The position numbers and the translations under genes were made by a program. Below are positions 7,763 to 16,229 of a stretch of 33,596 nucleotides of DNA, in pieces. The stretch's first letter is position 1. The number at the start of each line of letters is the position of its first letter. A model generated the notes under the pieces. That model made no database searches. It was not told where the DNA came from and worked only from the letters and a program-made list of their open reading frames with translations. The DNA is taken from the NCBI GenBank assembly GCA_905620495.1, contig CAJQTK010000047.1:1-33596 (forward strand). Direction: 5' to 3'. This DNA comes from an uncultured Candidatus Pelagibacter sp. GTDB taxonomy: Bacteria; Pseudomonadota; Alphaproteobacteria; Pelagibacterales; Pelagibacteraceae.

Positions 7763-8498
7763 ATCTACCGCCACTAATATCAAATACAGCAGCCGTTGAA
7801 AATGAGTTTTCCCCAGACGAAAGCCAGCAAATAAGAGATGTAAATTCTTCTATTTCTAAAAATCTACCTCTTGGAACCTTTGATAGCATTCTCGTTACAT
7901 GTTCTTTTGACATCTGGTCTAAAATTCTTGTTTTGGCCCCTGCTGGCGTAACAGCATTAACAGCAATATTTTTATCAGCCAATTCTTTTCCTAATGATTT
8001 GGTTAATCCAATAACACCAGCTTTAGCTGAGCTATACGCACTTGCATTAGCATTTCCATCTTTTCCCGCTACAGAAGCAACGTTAACAATTCTTCCATAG
8101 TCATTTTTAATCATATAAGGCACCACGCACTTGCAGCAATTAAAAGTGCCCATTAAGTTAATTTGAACAATTTTATTCCACTCACCAACATCATAATTCC
8201 AAAGTGATGATGTTGAGCCAGTAATTCCAGCATTGTTAATTAAAATATCGATGTTTGAAGATTTTGCTATTTCATCCACAATTTCTTTAACATTTTTAAA
8301 ATTAGACACATCAACAATATTATATGAAAGATTTGGGTTATCTAATTGTTTAACAGCTTTTTTTAATTCATCTTCGTCAATGTCCCAAATAATAGCTTTT
8401 GCACCAGAGTTTAAAAAACGTTTGGCAATATCAAGACCAAACCCTTGGGCTCCGCCTGTAATAATTGCTGTTTTATTTTTTAAATCAAATTGATGCAT
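7752..8498 (-). CDS. SDR family NAD(P)-dependent oxidoreductase
   Basis: 248 aa. The classical short-chain dehydrogenase motifs are complete: nucleotide-binding TGGAQGFG at 14-21, NNAG at 88-91, catalytic S142 and the Y155-SSA-K159 motif. The end DISGGRSTY resembles sugar-acid type SDRs (2-keto-3-deoxy-L-fuconate or rhamnonate dehydrogenase-like) more than FabG proper. It would oxidise or reduce a small hydroxyl or keto compound in the cytoplasm. It is the last gene of the TRAP - NCS1 - SDR run, 4 bp after the permease, so its substrate is probably something imported by that operon. It could act on a hydroxysulfonate, but this is inference. Confidence 0.88.
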   Translation of the reverse strand: MHQFDLKNKTAIITGGAQGFGLDIAKRFLNSGAKAIIWDIDEDELKKAVKQLDNPNLSYNIVDVSNFKNVKEIVDEIAKSSNIDILINNAGITGSTSSLWNYDVGEWNKIVQINLMGTFNCCKCVVPYMIKNDYGRIVNVASVAGKDGNANASAYSSAKAGVIGLTKSLGKELADKNIAVNAVTPAGAKTRILDQMSKEHVTRMLSKVPRGRFLEIEEFTSLICWLSSGENSFSTAAVFDISGGRSTY

Positions 8499-8502
8499 AA
8501 AA

Positions 8503-9960
8503 CTATTTACTAGCTAGTAGGTAATATATTAATGAAGAGATAAAAGCTCCAATCATCCATGAGTAGGAATGAAAATACATTAAACTTTCATTCCAAATTG
8601 TTGAAGCAGCAAAAATAAAACCTAAAACTAAGGAATAGATAGCTTTAATGTGCCAGCCATTAGAGTAAAAATATAAACCATTCCTTTCTAGAGAAAAAAT
8701 ATCCTTATTATCTAAATTAGTTTTTTTAACTAAATAATAATCAACAACCATAATGCCAAATAGAGGTCCAAAAAATGCTCCAAAAGTGTCCACAAACGCT
8801 AAAATTCCAATTTGGCTCAATAGTGGTAACCAAAAAATACCAATAACAAAACCTAAAAGAGCAATAATAACTGCTGAAGTTTTTAAATTAAGTTTAGTGG
8901 GCATAAGGTTTAGCAATGTATTTTGTGTTGGCACATAATTAGCAATTAAGTTTGTAGATGCTGATGAAAAAATTATAAAAAATAAAACTATTATAGTTAA
9001 TTTTGTATTATCAATTTTTCCAATGATGTCTGTTGGGTTTGTTAATATTCTTTCCATATTTTCTAAATTTTTATTTAAAAAAATATCTGCACCAATAACA
9101 ATAAAGACAGCAAAAAAAGAAAATAATAATAAGTTTAGAATTAAACTTAAATTGCCTTTTTTTAATTCATTTTCATTTTTTACATACCTGCTAAAATCAC
9201 CATAATTTACAATTATGATTGAGAAGAATGCAAAAACCGTACCTACAACTGTAATTAGTGGAGCTAAATTACCTTTATCAAAAAGATTATTAATTGAAAA
9301 AATGTCTGCAAATGCTGCTGAAATAATTTTAACGTCATAAAGAAATACTACTAAAAAAAATATCAACATTCCTGAATATACGGTTACAGCTGAAAATCTT
9401 ATAATAAATCTATTAAATTGATGGCTTTTACTAAACAAGAAGGCTTGCAAAATAATGGTAAAGACAAATGATACCCAATCAATAATATTTAATCCTAAAA
9501 GAAAAATTAAAAAAATATCATGATCTAAAATAGCGCTGTCAAAAGAAAAAATAGAAATTCTTATTAAAAAACTAAACAATCTCGATAAAAAATAAGTTTG
9601 AATACCAAACATGAAAATACCAACCAAACCTCTAAAGAGACCGATGTATTTTGCTCCTTTTATTCCCAGGGAACTTCTTAAGATTACTGAAAAAGGTAGG
9701 CCATATTTTTGTGATGGTTTTCCAATAAGATTAGCAAAAAAATAGATAAAAACTGAGGCTATTAGTGTTCCAAATAAAACAACAAAAACATTTAGCTCAT
9801 AAACCAAATAAAGTGATGCTATAAGAGAAAATCCAATTACACTTTGAATATTATTACCCCAAAAGCAGAATAAATCTTTCCAATCCCAATTTTTATCATT
9901 AGGATTAACTGAAACTAGTTCCCAGTTAATTAGACTATTTTTTGATTTATTTTGATTCAC
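8503..9960 (-). CDS. NCS1 family permease (nucleobase/allantoin/thiamine-type cation symporter)
   Basis: 485 aa with about 12 hydrophobic helices. The N-terminal block NPNDKNWDWKDLFCFWGNNI, the FGTLIAS/FFANLIGKPS region and the following RSSLGIKGA with its FRGLVGIFMFGIQ helix match the nucleobase:cation symporter-1 family, which imports uracil, cytosine, purines, hydantoins, allantoin or thiamine. The start is GTG at 9960; a stop lies two codons upstream in frame and there is no nearby ATG. It is 25 bp downstream of dctM. An NCS1 carrier in a TRAP operon is unexpected, and the substrate cannot be deduced. Confidence 0.88.
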   Translation of the reverse strand: MNQNKSKNSLINWELVSVNPNDKNWDWKDLFCFWGNNIQSVIGFSLIASLYLVYELNVFVVLFGTLIASVFIYFFANLIGKPSQKYGLPFSVILRSSLGIKGAKYIGLFRGLVGIFMFGIQTYFLSRLFSFLIRISIFSFDSAILDHDIFLIFLLGLNIIDWVSFVFTIILQAFLFSKSHQFNRFIIRFSAVTVYSGMLIFFLVVFLYDVKIISAAFADIFSINNLFDKGNLAPLITVVGTVFAFFSIIIVNYGDFSRYVKNENELKKGNLSLILNLLLFSFFAVFIVIGADIFLNKNLENMERILTNPTDIIGKIDNTKLTIIVLFFIIFSSASTNLIANYVPTQNTLLNLMPTKLNLKTSAVIIALLGFVIGIFWLPLLSQIGILAFVDTFGAFFGPLFGIMVVDYYLVKKTNLDNKDIFSLERNGLYFYSNGWHIKAIYSLVLGFIFAASTIWNESLMYFHSYSWMIGAFISSLIYYLLASK

Positions 9961-9985
9961 TCTTTAGATAATAAACTAATAAAAT

Positions 9986-11320
9986 CTACTGTCCATATAG
10001 ATAGGTTGGAAGCCATAAAGCAATCTGTGGAAATGCTATAATTAAAATTAAGCCAATAACTTGGATAACCATAAACTGCATCATCCCGTGGTAAATATCT
10101 TTAAGATCCCATTCTGGAACTACACCTTTTAAAAAATAAGCTGATAAAGCAACAGGCGGTGAGAGCCAGGCGGTCTGGAGGTTTACTGCAACAAGGATTG
10201 CAAACCAAGTTAAATTGAACCCAAGTGCTTCAACTAATGGCAGTATAATTGGCACTATAATCATAACAATTGGTACCCACTCTAAAGGCCATCCTAAAAG
10301 AAAAATCATAACCATAATCATTCCAAGAATTAAGTATCTATTCATCTCCAAACCTAGCAAGAAATCGGTTAGTAGCATTGGTGTTCCTAATCTAGAAAAT
10401 ACAGCTCCAAAAAAGTTTGATGCTGCAACAAGAACCATTATTAATGCAGAAATTTCTAAAGTTTTAACTAAAGCTTCTTGTAATCTTCCAAATGTTAATT
10501 TTCTGTAAGCAAGAGCTAATAATAATGAGCCCATTGCACCACAACCAGCAGCCTCTGTCGGTGTGGCAAAGCCAAATAAAATACTTCCAAGTGAAGCAAA
10601 TACTAATGCTGCAGGTGGAACTAATCCAATAAAGAATTCTTTCCAAACAGCTACCATGCTAGTAGCTCTTAACTCAACTGGTAGAACTGGTCCTAAACTT
10701 GGATCTATCCAGCATCTAATTGTTGTATAACCAGCATAAAGTGTTGCTAATAATATTCCTGGAATAATTGCTGCAGCAAATAAATCTGTAACTGGTATTT
10801 CCATTATTGGTCCCATTACAACAAGCATAATACTTGGTGGAATTAAAATACCCAAGGTTCCTCCGGCTGTAATTGTTCCTGCTGCTAATCTAACATTGTA
10901 ACCAGATTTGTTCATCGATTTAGCCGCCATTATTCCTAAGATTGTTACTGACGCTCCAACAATTCCTGTGGCTGCTGCAAAAATAACTGAAACAAATAGT
11001 ACTGCGTAATATAAAGAGCCTCTTACTTTGGCTAACATTAATTGAAATGCTGAAAATAATCTTTCCATTAACCCAGCTTGCTCCATCATTATTCCCATAA
11101 AGACAAAGAGTGGGACAGCTGCAAGAGTTTGTTCGGTCATGACCATTGAAAACTGTAGGGTCATTAAATAAAATACCAATTTACCAAATCCTAGATACCC
11201 AAAGAAAAAACCAAGAAATATTAAAGTAAATGAAATTGGAAAACCTACAAATATGGAAAATAGCATTACACCAATAAGGATAAAGCCTAAGATAGCTGGA
11301 TCCATAAATTCTGATAACAT
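9986..11320 (-). CDS. dctM: TRAP transporter large membrane subunit (DctM family)
   Basis: 444 aa from the ATG at 11320. This start overlaps the dctQ stop by one base and has a strong Shine-Dalgarno sequence (GGGGAGAGGAG). About 12-13 hydrophobic helices are present. The block AATGIVGASVTILGIMAAKSM followed by GTLGILIPPSIMLV is typical DctM, as is the late WLSPPVALSAYFLKG. This subunit is the Na+-coupled translocator that receives substrate from the periplasmic DctP protein. A GTG start seven codons earlier exists but would cover the dctQ end. Confidence 0.95.
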   Translation of the reverse strand: MLSEFMDPAILGFILIGVMLFSIFVGFPISFTLIFLGFFFGYLGFGKLVFYLMTLQFSMVMTEQTLAAVPLFVFMGIMMEQAGLMERLFSAFQLMLAKVRGSLYYAVLFVSVIFAAATGIVGASVTILGIMAAKSMNKSGYNVRLAAGTITAGGTLGILIPPSIMLVVMGPIMEIPVTDLFAAAIIPGILLATLYAGYTTIRCWIDPSLGPVLPVELRATSMVAVWKEFFIGLVPPAALVFASLGSILFGFATPTEAAGCGAMGSLLLALAYRKLTFGRLQEALVKTLEISALIMVLVAASNFFGAVFSRLGTPMLLTDFLLGLEMNRYLILGMIMVMIFLLGWPLEWVPIVMIIVPIILPLVEALGFNLTWFAILVAVNLQTAWLSPPVALSAYFLKGVVPEWDLKDIYHGMMQFMVIQVIGLILIIAFPQIALWLPTYLYGQ

Positions 11321-11967
11321 TACTCCTCTCCCCCTGGCCACACACCTTTAGTGGCTGCCCAATAACTTTTAAATAATTCTGATACTCCTTGAACAAGTAA
11401 AAATACTATTCCTAACCATAAACATGATTTAATTGGCCACATGTAGGGCATCCAAGCTGTGTCCATACCTCTTTCACCTCTCATAATTGATTCCTGAACA
11501 AAGCCAGTGGTCATATATAAAAAGACAATTAATCCTGGGAAATAAAATAATATATATAACCAAAAATCTACTTTGCCTTGCGTAGTGGTTTTAAAATTTC
11601 TATATAAAAAATCTGCTCTTATATGAACACCTTTTGATAAAGCGTAACCCGCACCAAGCATAAATAGTGCACCATAAAAAAACCTACTCATATCGTACAC
11701 CCACATCGTTGGAGCATTAAAAAGTTTTCTAGCTAAAACCTCATAAACCATCGCAAATATCAAGGGTATGATAATCCAACAAACCACGTTGCCAATACAC
11801 TTGTTGGCGAAATCAATTTTTGTAATAGTTAATGCCATCCATTTAGGCATGTCTTTAGGCATTGGACCTGAACCACCTCTTCTTTCAGCAATCATTTCAT
11901 CAGAAATATCAAGATTCATAGGCTTGATTTCTTCTTTTGGTTTTTGGGAGTCGTGGTTTCTTGGCAT
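11320..11967 (-). CDS. dctQ: TRAP transporter small membrane subunit (DctQ family)
   Basis: 215 aa from the ATG at 11967 (MPRNHDSQKP...). Four hydrophobic helices begin at about residue 55, with the conserved EVLARKLFNAPTMWVYDMSRF and ADFLYRNF regions of DctQ. The N-terminal roughly 50-residue hydrophilic, Gly/Pro-containing extension before the first helix is longer than in most DctQ proteins. It pairs with DctM in the inner membrane. The gene is 74 bp downstream of dctP, with a terminator hairpin in between, so its expression is probably lower than that of dctP. Confidence 0.92.
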   Translation of the reverse strand: MPRNHDSQKPKEEIKPMNLDISDEMIAERRGGSGPMPKDMPKWMALTITKIDFANKCIGNVVCWIIIPLIFAMVYEVLARKLFNAPTMWVYDMSRFFYGALFMLGAGYALSKGVHIRADFLYRNFKTTTQGKVDFWLYILFYFPGLIVFLYMTTGFVQESIMRGERGMDTAWMPYMWPIKSCLWLGIVFLLVQGVSELFKSYWAATKGVWPGGEE

Positions 11968-11980
11968 AAATAAATTCTGT

Positions 11981-12017
11981 AAAAAAAAACTAAAGCGGAC
12001 CATTAAGTCCGCTTCAG
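11981..12017 (-). terminator. Rho-independent (probably partial) terminator between dctP and dctQM
   Basis: On the minus strand an 11-bp stem (CTGAAGCGGAC / GTCCGCTTTAG, one G-U pair) with a 6-nt loop is followed by a run of nine T. It lies between the dctP stop and the dctQ start inside one gene set. Such internal terminators let binding protein be made in excess of the membrane subunits. The G/C-rich stem stands out sharply from its AT-rich surroundings. Confidence 0.85.
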
Positions 12018-12041
12018 TTGTGATTATTTTTTATCTAAATA

Positions 12042-13136
12042 TTACTTTAATGTTTCTGCGTGAGCCATTCCAAGCTTAGCATTAGACATTTGAGATCCAG
12101 ACCAAAAAGGTACAGCTATGTCAGCAAAATCTTTTTGTGACTGCCATACTTTAGCAAAGAATGGGTTCTTAGCTGCATTTTTTTCTAAAGCTGCTTTTGC
12201 TGCACCCATATATGCTGGGAAATAGTCAGCAGGAGTGTCATGTAAAATAACACCATGCTTCGTAGTTAGCTCATGTAGAGCTTTTCCATTTTCATATATT
12301 CTGTAACTCATTGATTTTGATAAAGATGCATTCGCAGCAACTTCTAAAGCTTTTTTCTCTAAAGCAGACATCTTTTTGTATTTAGACCCTGTAATATAGA
12401 AATCAGCATTTACTACTACTTGGTGAAGACCTTGTAGGTAGTAATGTTTTAGAACTTTATGGAAACCAAATGTCATATCCGGTTTAGGACAACACCATTC
12501 AGCAGCATCAATTGTTCCTGCTTGAAGAGCTGGTAAAATATCTCCACCACCCATTGCAACAGAAGCTACACCAATGTCTTTATAAGTTTGGCCAGGTATT
12601 CCCGGAGGAGTTCTGAACTTGTACTTTCTAAAGTCAGCCATGCTATTAATTGGTTCTTTGAACCAACCTAAAGCTTCAGGGCCTACTGGTTGTAACATAA
12701 AGCCTTTGATGTCTCTTCCCATTTCAGTCCATAGTTGGTCGTAAAGTTCTTTACCACCACCATATTGGAACCAAGATAAGAATGCGATATTATCAATACC
12801 AACACCTGCTCCTGCTACTGGCGAACCAAATAACATAGCTGCTGGGTGATCGCCTGACCAATAGTGAGTCCAAGCAAAACCACAATCGATTAATCCTTTA
12901 TCAACGGCATCTAAAGTTTCTTTAACACCAACCACTGATCCTGCTGGCATAATTTCGAACTTAAGTGATCCACTCGTTAGTTCAGTAACTGTATCAGTGA
13001 AGTCTTTCAACATCACCACTTCATCAGCTTTTGCACTAATTACGGTTTGACACTTAAGAGTTTGTGCAGAAGCTCCTGTAACTGTCATGACAGTTAGAAG
13101 AAGAGATCCTACAAATAATGATATGATTTTTTTCAT
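12042..13136 (-). CDS. dctP: TRAP transporter periplasmic substrate-binding protein (DctP family, 2-oxo-acid/TakP-like)
   Basis: 364 aa from the ATG at 13136, chosen for its strong ribosome site (GAGAGGGAAAA) and the Sec signal peptide MKKIISLFVGSLLLTVMTV...ASA. The mature protein has FRTPPGIPGQTYKDIG with the Arg that usually grips the substrate carboxylate (or sulfonate), then GGGDILPALQAGTIDAAEW and GFHKVLKHYYLQG. These are marks of the subgroup containing TakP and mannitol/chloroaromatic-type binding proteins. A WCCPKP segment replaces the usual post-AEW sequence. The ligand is an anion, possibly an organosulfonate given the neighbours, but it is not identifiable from sequence alone. Confidence 0.92.
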   Translation of the reverse strand: MKKIISLFVGSLLLTVMTVTGASAQTLKCQTVISAKADEVVMLKDFTDTVTELTSGSLKFEIMPAGSVVGVKETLDAVDKGLIDCGFAWTHYWSGDHPAAMLFGSPVAGAGVGIDNIAFLSWFQYGGGKELYDQLWTEMGRDIKGFMLQPVGPEALGWFKEPINSMADFRKYKFRTPPGIPGQTYKDIGVASVAMGGGDILPALQAGTIDAAEWCCPKPDMTFGFHKVLKHYYLQGLHQVVVNADFYITGSKYKKMSALEKKALEVAANASLSKSMSYRIYENGKALHELTTKHGVILHDTPADYFPAYMGAAKAALEKNAAKNPFFAKVWQSQKDFADIAVPFWSGSQMSNAKLGMAHAETLK

Positions 13137-13284
13137 ATTAATTTTCCCTCTCTGTTGTTTTTTAAAGAAAGAAGAATGTATTAAAATAAAATTTAAAACA
13201 AGCATTAATATACGGTGATATTTACCCCAAATCATTACAAATAGTGGCATTTTTATTTTTTGTGATTATAAATATTCTAATCTA
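13137..13284. promoter_or_regulatory. Divergent promoter region between the TRAP operon and the GMC operon
   Basis: This 148-bp gap separates dctP (minus) and the GMC dehydrogenase (plus), so both operon promoters should be here. On the minus strand TTGTTT...TACATT upstream of the strong dctP ribosome site is a weak sigma-70 candidate. I found no convincing operator palindrome, riboswitch or terminator. Shared placement suggests joint control of uptake and oxidation genes. Confidence 0.5.
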
Positions 13285-14880
13285 ATGGAAAATTTTGATT
13301 ACATAATATTAGGAGCTGGATCAGCGGGGTGCGTGCTAGCAAATAGATTATCAGAAAATCCTAATCATAAAGTTCTTTTAATTGAAGCTGGGGGCAAAGA
13401 TAATTATCCCTGGATACATATTCCAGTTGGTTATTTTAAAACCATGCACAATCCAGATGTAGACTGGTGCTACAATACAGAGCCTGATGAGACTATGAAT
13501 AATAGATCCATAAAATACCCAAGAGGTAAAACTTTAGGAGGTAGCTCTTCTATTAATGGTTTACTGTACGTAAGAGGTCAACATAGAGATTATGATATTT
13601 GGCGACAGTTAGGAAACAAAGGGTGGAGCTGGGAAGATGTCTTACCTTATTTTATAAAAGCAGAAGATCAGGAAAGAGGTAAAAGTGAGTTTCATGGTAT
13701 TGGTGGACCTCTGTCAGTTTCAGATCAAAGAATTAAGCTACCGCTATTAAATGAATTTCAAAATGCTGCTGAAGAATTTGGCATACCCAAAACAAAAGAT
13801 TTTAATACAGGGGATAACCATGGTTGTGGTTATTTTCAGGTAACTGAAAAAGATGGCTTTAGATGCAGTACTGCTGTTGGTTATCTCAACCCCGTCAAAA
13901 AAAGATCAAATTTAAAAATAATCACAAAGGCTCATGTTAAAAAAATTAATTTTGAAAATAAAGTTGCAAAACAAGTTGAGTATTGGATTGAAGATCAATT
14001 ATTTACCATAAGCGCTAATAAAGAGATTATTCTATCGTCTGGTGCCATTGGTTCTCCTCAAATTTTACAAGTTTCTGGAATAGGCAATTTAAATAAATTA
14101 AAGGCTCTTGGAATTGAAATGGTTCATGAATTAAATGGTGTGGGTGAAAATCTCCAGGATCATTTAATGTTTAGGCCAATTTACAAAATTCAAAATATTA
14201 AATCTCTAAATAAAAAAATTAACAGTTTGTTTGGAAATTTATTGATTGGATTAGAATATATATTTAACAGAAGTGGACCAATGACAATGGGTGCAAGTCA
14301 GCTATGTATGTTTGCCAAAAGTGATCCAACATTAGAAATGCCTGATTTACAATGGCACGTTCAACCAATGAGTATGGATACTTTAGGTGCAAATAAAAAT
14401 CATAACTTTCACGGATTTACACCAACAGTTTCAAATATAAGACCCACAAGTAGAGGTCATGTAAGCATTGCAGATAAAGATTCTAGAACTTATGCTAAAA
14501 TTAAAATGAATTATCTTTCAACCGCTGAAGATCGAAAAGTTGCAGCTGCTGGTCTTAAATTGACAAGAAAAATTGTCCTAGAATCAGAGACTTTTAAAAA
14601 ATATAGCCCTGAAGAATATCGTCCGGGCATTCACTTAAATGAAGATGAGGAAATTTTAAAAGCTGCAGCAGATTATGCTCAAACAATATTTCATCCCGTT
14701 GGGACATGCAAAATGGGTCAAGATGATATGTCTGTTGTTGACGATGAATTAAAAGTTCATGGAATTAAAAATCTTAGAGTTATAGATGCATCAATAATGC
14801 CTAATATCACTTCAGGTAATACAAATGCTCCTACAATAATGATTGCAGAAAAAGGTGCTGATATGATACTAAACAACTAA
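13285..14880 (+). CDS. GMC family FAD-dependent alcohol dehydrogenase (choline dehydrogenase/IseJ-like)
   Basis: 531 aa. The dinucleotide-binding GAGSAG is at 10-15 with the ribose-binding E35. The GMC signature RGKTLGGSSSINGLLYVRG is near 79-97. The active-site H470 is in FHPVGTCKMG and N514 in GNTNAPT. GMC dehydrogenases oxidise primary alcohols to aldehydes; choline dehydrogenase and isethionate dehydrogenase (IseJ) are known examples. The gene is divergent from a TRAP transporter and shares a window with xsc, so oxidation of isethionate to sulfoacetaldehyde is an attractive possibility. Choline, polyethylene glycol or another alcohol is equally possible by sequence. The next gene overlaps its stop by one base. 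Confidence 0.93.
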   Translation: MENFDYIILGAGSAGCVLANRLSENPNHKVLLIEAGGKDNYPWIHIPVGYFKTMHNPDVDWCYNTEPDETMNNRSIKYPRGKTLGGSSSINGLLYVRGQHRDYDIWRQLGNKGWSWEDVLPYFIKAEDQERGKSEFHGIGGPLSVSDQRIKLPLLNEFQNAAEEFGIPKTKDFNTGDNHGCGYFQVTEKDGFRCSTAVGYLNPVKKRSNLKIITKAHVKKINFENKVAKQVEYWIEDQLFTISANKEIILSSGAIGSPQILQVSGIGNLNKLKALGIEMVHELNGVGENLQDHLMFRPIYKIQNIKSLNKKINSLFGNLLIGLEYIFNRSGPMTMGASQLCMFAKSDPTLEMPDLQWHVQPMSMDTLGANKNHNFHGFTPTVSNIRPTSRGHVSIADKDSRTYAKIKMNYLSTAEDRKVAAAGLKLTRKIVLESETFKKYSPEEYRPGIHLNEDEEILKAAADYAQTIFHPVGTCKMGQDDMSVVDDELKVHGIKNLRVIDASIMPNITSGNTNAPTIMIAEKGADMILNN

Positions 14881-15470
14881 TGTTTGCAGAATTATTTGGA
14901 CCCGAACAACTTGTAATATTAGGTCAAATTATATTTATAGATTTAGTTTTAGCTGGTGATAACGCCATTATAATTGGAATGGTTGCCTCTAAGTTTCCAA
15001 TAGAACAAAGAAAAAAAGTAATTTTCTGGGGAATAGGTGGTGCGGTAATTTTAAGAATTATCTTAACCATGTTAACCGCATACTTGCTGCAAATAACTGG
15101 ATTAAGACTGATAGGTGGATTGCTTCTTCTTTATATTGTCTACAAACTCTACACAGATGTCATCAAAGGTCAGTCAGGTGATGAAGATGTTAAGATAGAT
15201 AATTCAAGTTTCATGAAAGCTATATGGACAGTTTTGCTTGCTGATTTTACAATGAGCTTAGATAATGTTTTAGGTGTGGCTGGTGCTGCTGGTGATCACT
15301 ATGTATTGCTAATATTTGGTTTAACTTTATCAATAATTTTTATGGCAACAGCTGCTACGGTAATATCAAGATGGATTAATGAATACAAATGGATAGCCTG
15401 GATTGGTTTAATAGCTATACTGGTTGTTGCAATAGAATTAATTTATACTGATTTAAAATTATTTATTTAA
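14880..15470 (+). CDS. TerC/YjbE family integral membrane protein
   Basis: 196 aa with about seven hydrophobic helices. The two family motifs with membrane-embedded acidic residues are present: DLVLAGDNAIIIGM near 21-34 and DFTMSLDNVLGVAG near 121-134. TerC-like proteins have been linked to manganese (and tellurite) handling. The start ATG overlaps the GMC stop (TAATG), so the two are translationally coupled. Why a metal-type transporter is coupled to an alcohol dehydrogenase is unclear; export of sulfite or another product is speculation. Confidence 0.9.
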   Translation: MFAELFGPEQLVILGQIIFIDLVLAGDNAIIIGMVASKFPIEQRKKVIFWGIGGAVILRIILTMLTAYLLQITGLRLIGGLLLLYIVYKLYTDVIKGQSGDEDVKIDNSSFMKAIWTVLLADFTMSLDNVLGVAGAAGDHYVLLIFGLTLSIIFMATAATVISRWINEYKWIAWIGLIAILVVAIELIYTDLKLFI

Positions 15471-16229
15471 ATGTACTTACAAAAAATTAATCTTAAAAAA
15501 AAATATGCATTAGTAACGGGTGCGGGTAAAGGGTTAGGTAGAGCCTGCTCTATTGCGTTAGCAGAAGCTGGAGCAACAATCATTGCATTAAGCAGAACCC
15601 AATCAGACCTTGATAAACTTGAAAAAGAAATAAAAAAAATTAAAGGTAAAGTCATCAAGATTAATTGTGATGTAATGAATTACAAAGAATTAAAAGAAAA
15701 TCTAGAAAAGATTAAGATTATAGATATTTTGGTAAATAATGCTGGAACAAATATTCCAGAACCATTTGAAAAAATTAAACAAGAAAACATGAATTACCTA
15801 GTAGACCTAAATCTAAAAGCTGCTTTTAATGTAGCTCAATTAGTTGTGAAAAAAATGTTAAAAAATAAAAAAAGAGCTGGTTCTATAATCAACATGTCGT
15901 CTCAACTTGGTCATGTTGGAATGGCAGGTAGAAATGTCTACAATATGACAAAGTTTGGAATAGAAGGTTTAACGAAAGGAATGGGTGTGGAACTTGCTAA
16001 ATACAATATCAGAGTAAATACTGTAGCCCCAACTTTTGTTGCAACACCAATGGTTAAAAGGTTTTTTAAAAATAAAGAGTTTAAAAAGCTAGCTTTATCG
16101 AACATTCCTATGGGTAAATTAGCCACTGAAAGTGATGTAGCAACAAGCGTTTGTTTTTTAGCCTCTTCAGCGTCTTCGATGGTTACAGGCACATCAATTC
16201 TAGTCGATGGTGGATGGACAGCAAAATAA
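15471..16229 (+). CDS. SDR family oxidoreductase
   Basis: 252 aa. Motifs: TGAGKGLG at 16-23, NNAG at 89-92, catalytic serine in NMSSQ (143-144) and Y157-NMT-K161. The end ILVDGGWTAK is typical of FabG/gluconate-5-dehydrogenase-like SDRs. The ATG directly follows the TerC stop with no gap, so it belongs to the GMC operon. It probably acts on the same substrate family, for example a sugar acid or hydroxyacid. The substrate is unknown. Confidence 0.9.
   Translation: MYLQKINLKKKYALVTGAGKGLGRACSIALAEAGATIIALSRTQSDLDKLEKEIKKIKGKVIKINCDVMNYKELKENLEKIKIIDILVNNAGTNIPEPFEKIKQENMNYLVDLNLKAAFNVAQLVVKKMLKNKKRAGSIINMSSQLGHVGMAGRNVYNMTKFGIEGLTKGMGVELAKYNIRVNTVAPTFVATPMVKRFFKNKEFKKLALSNIPMGKLATESDVATSVCFLASSASSMVTGTSILVDGGWTAK

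Noticed and set aside
10464..10646. A 60-codon frame within dctM
   Set aside because: It is a same-strand out-of-frame shadow of a well-supported membrane protein gene.
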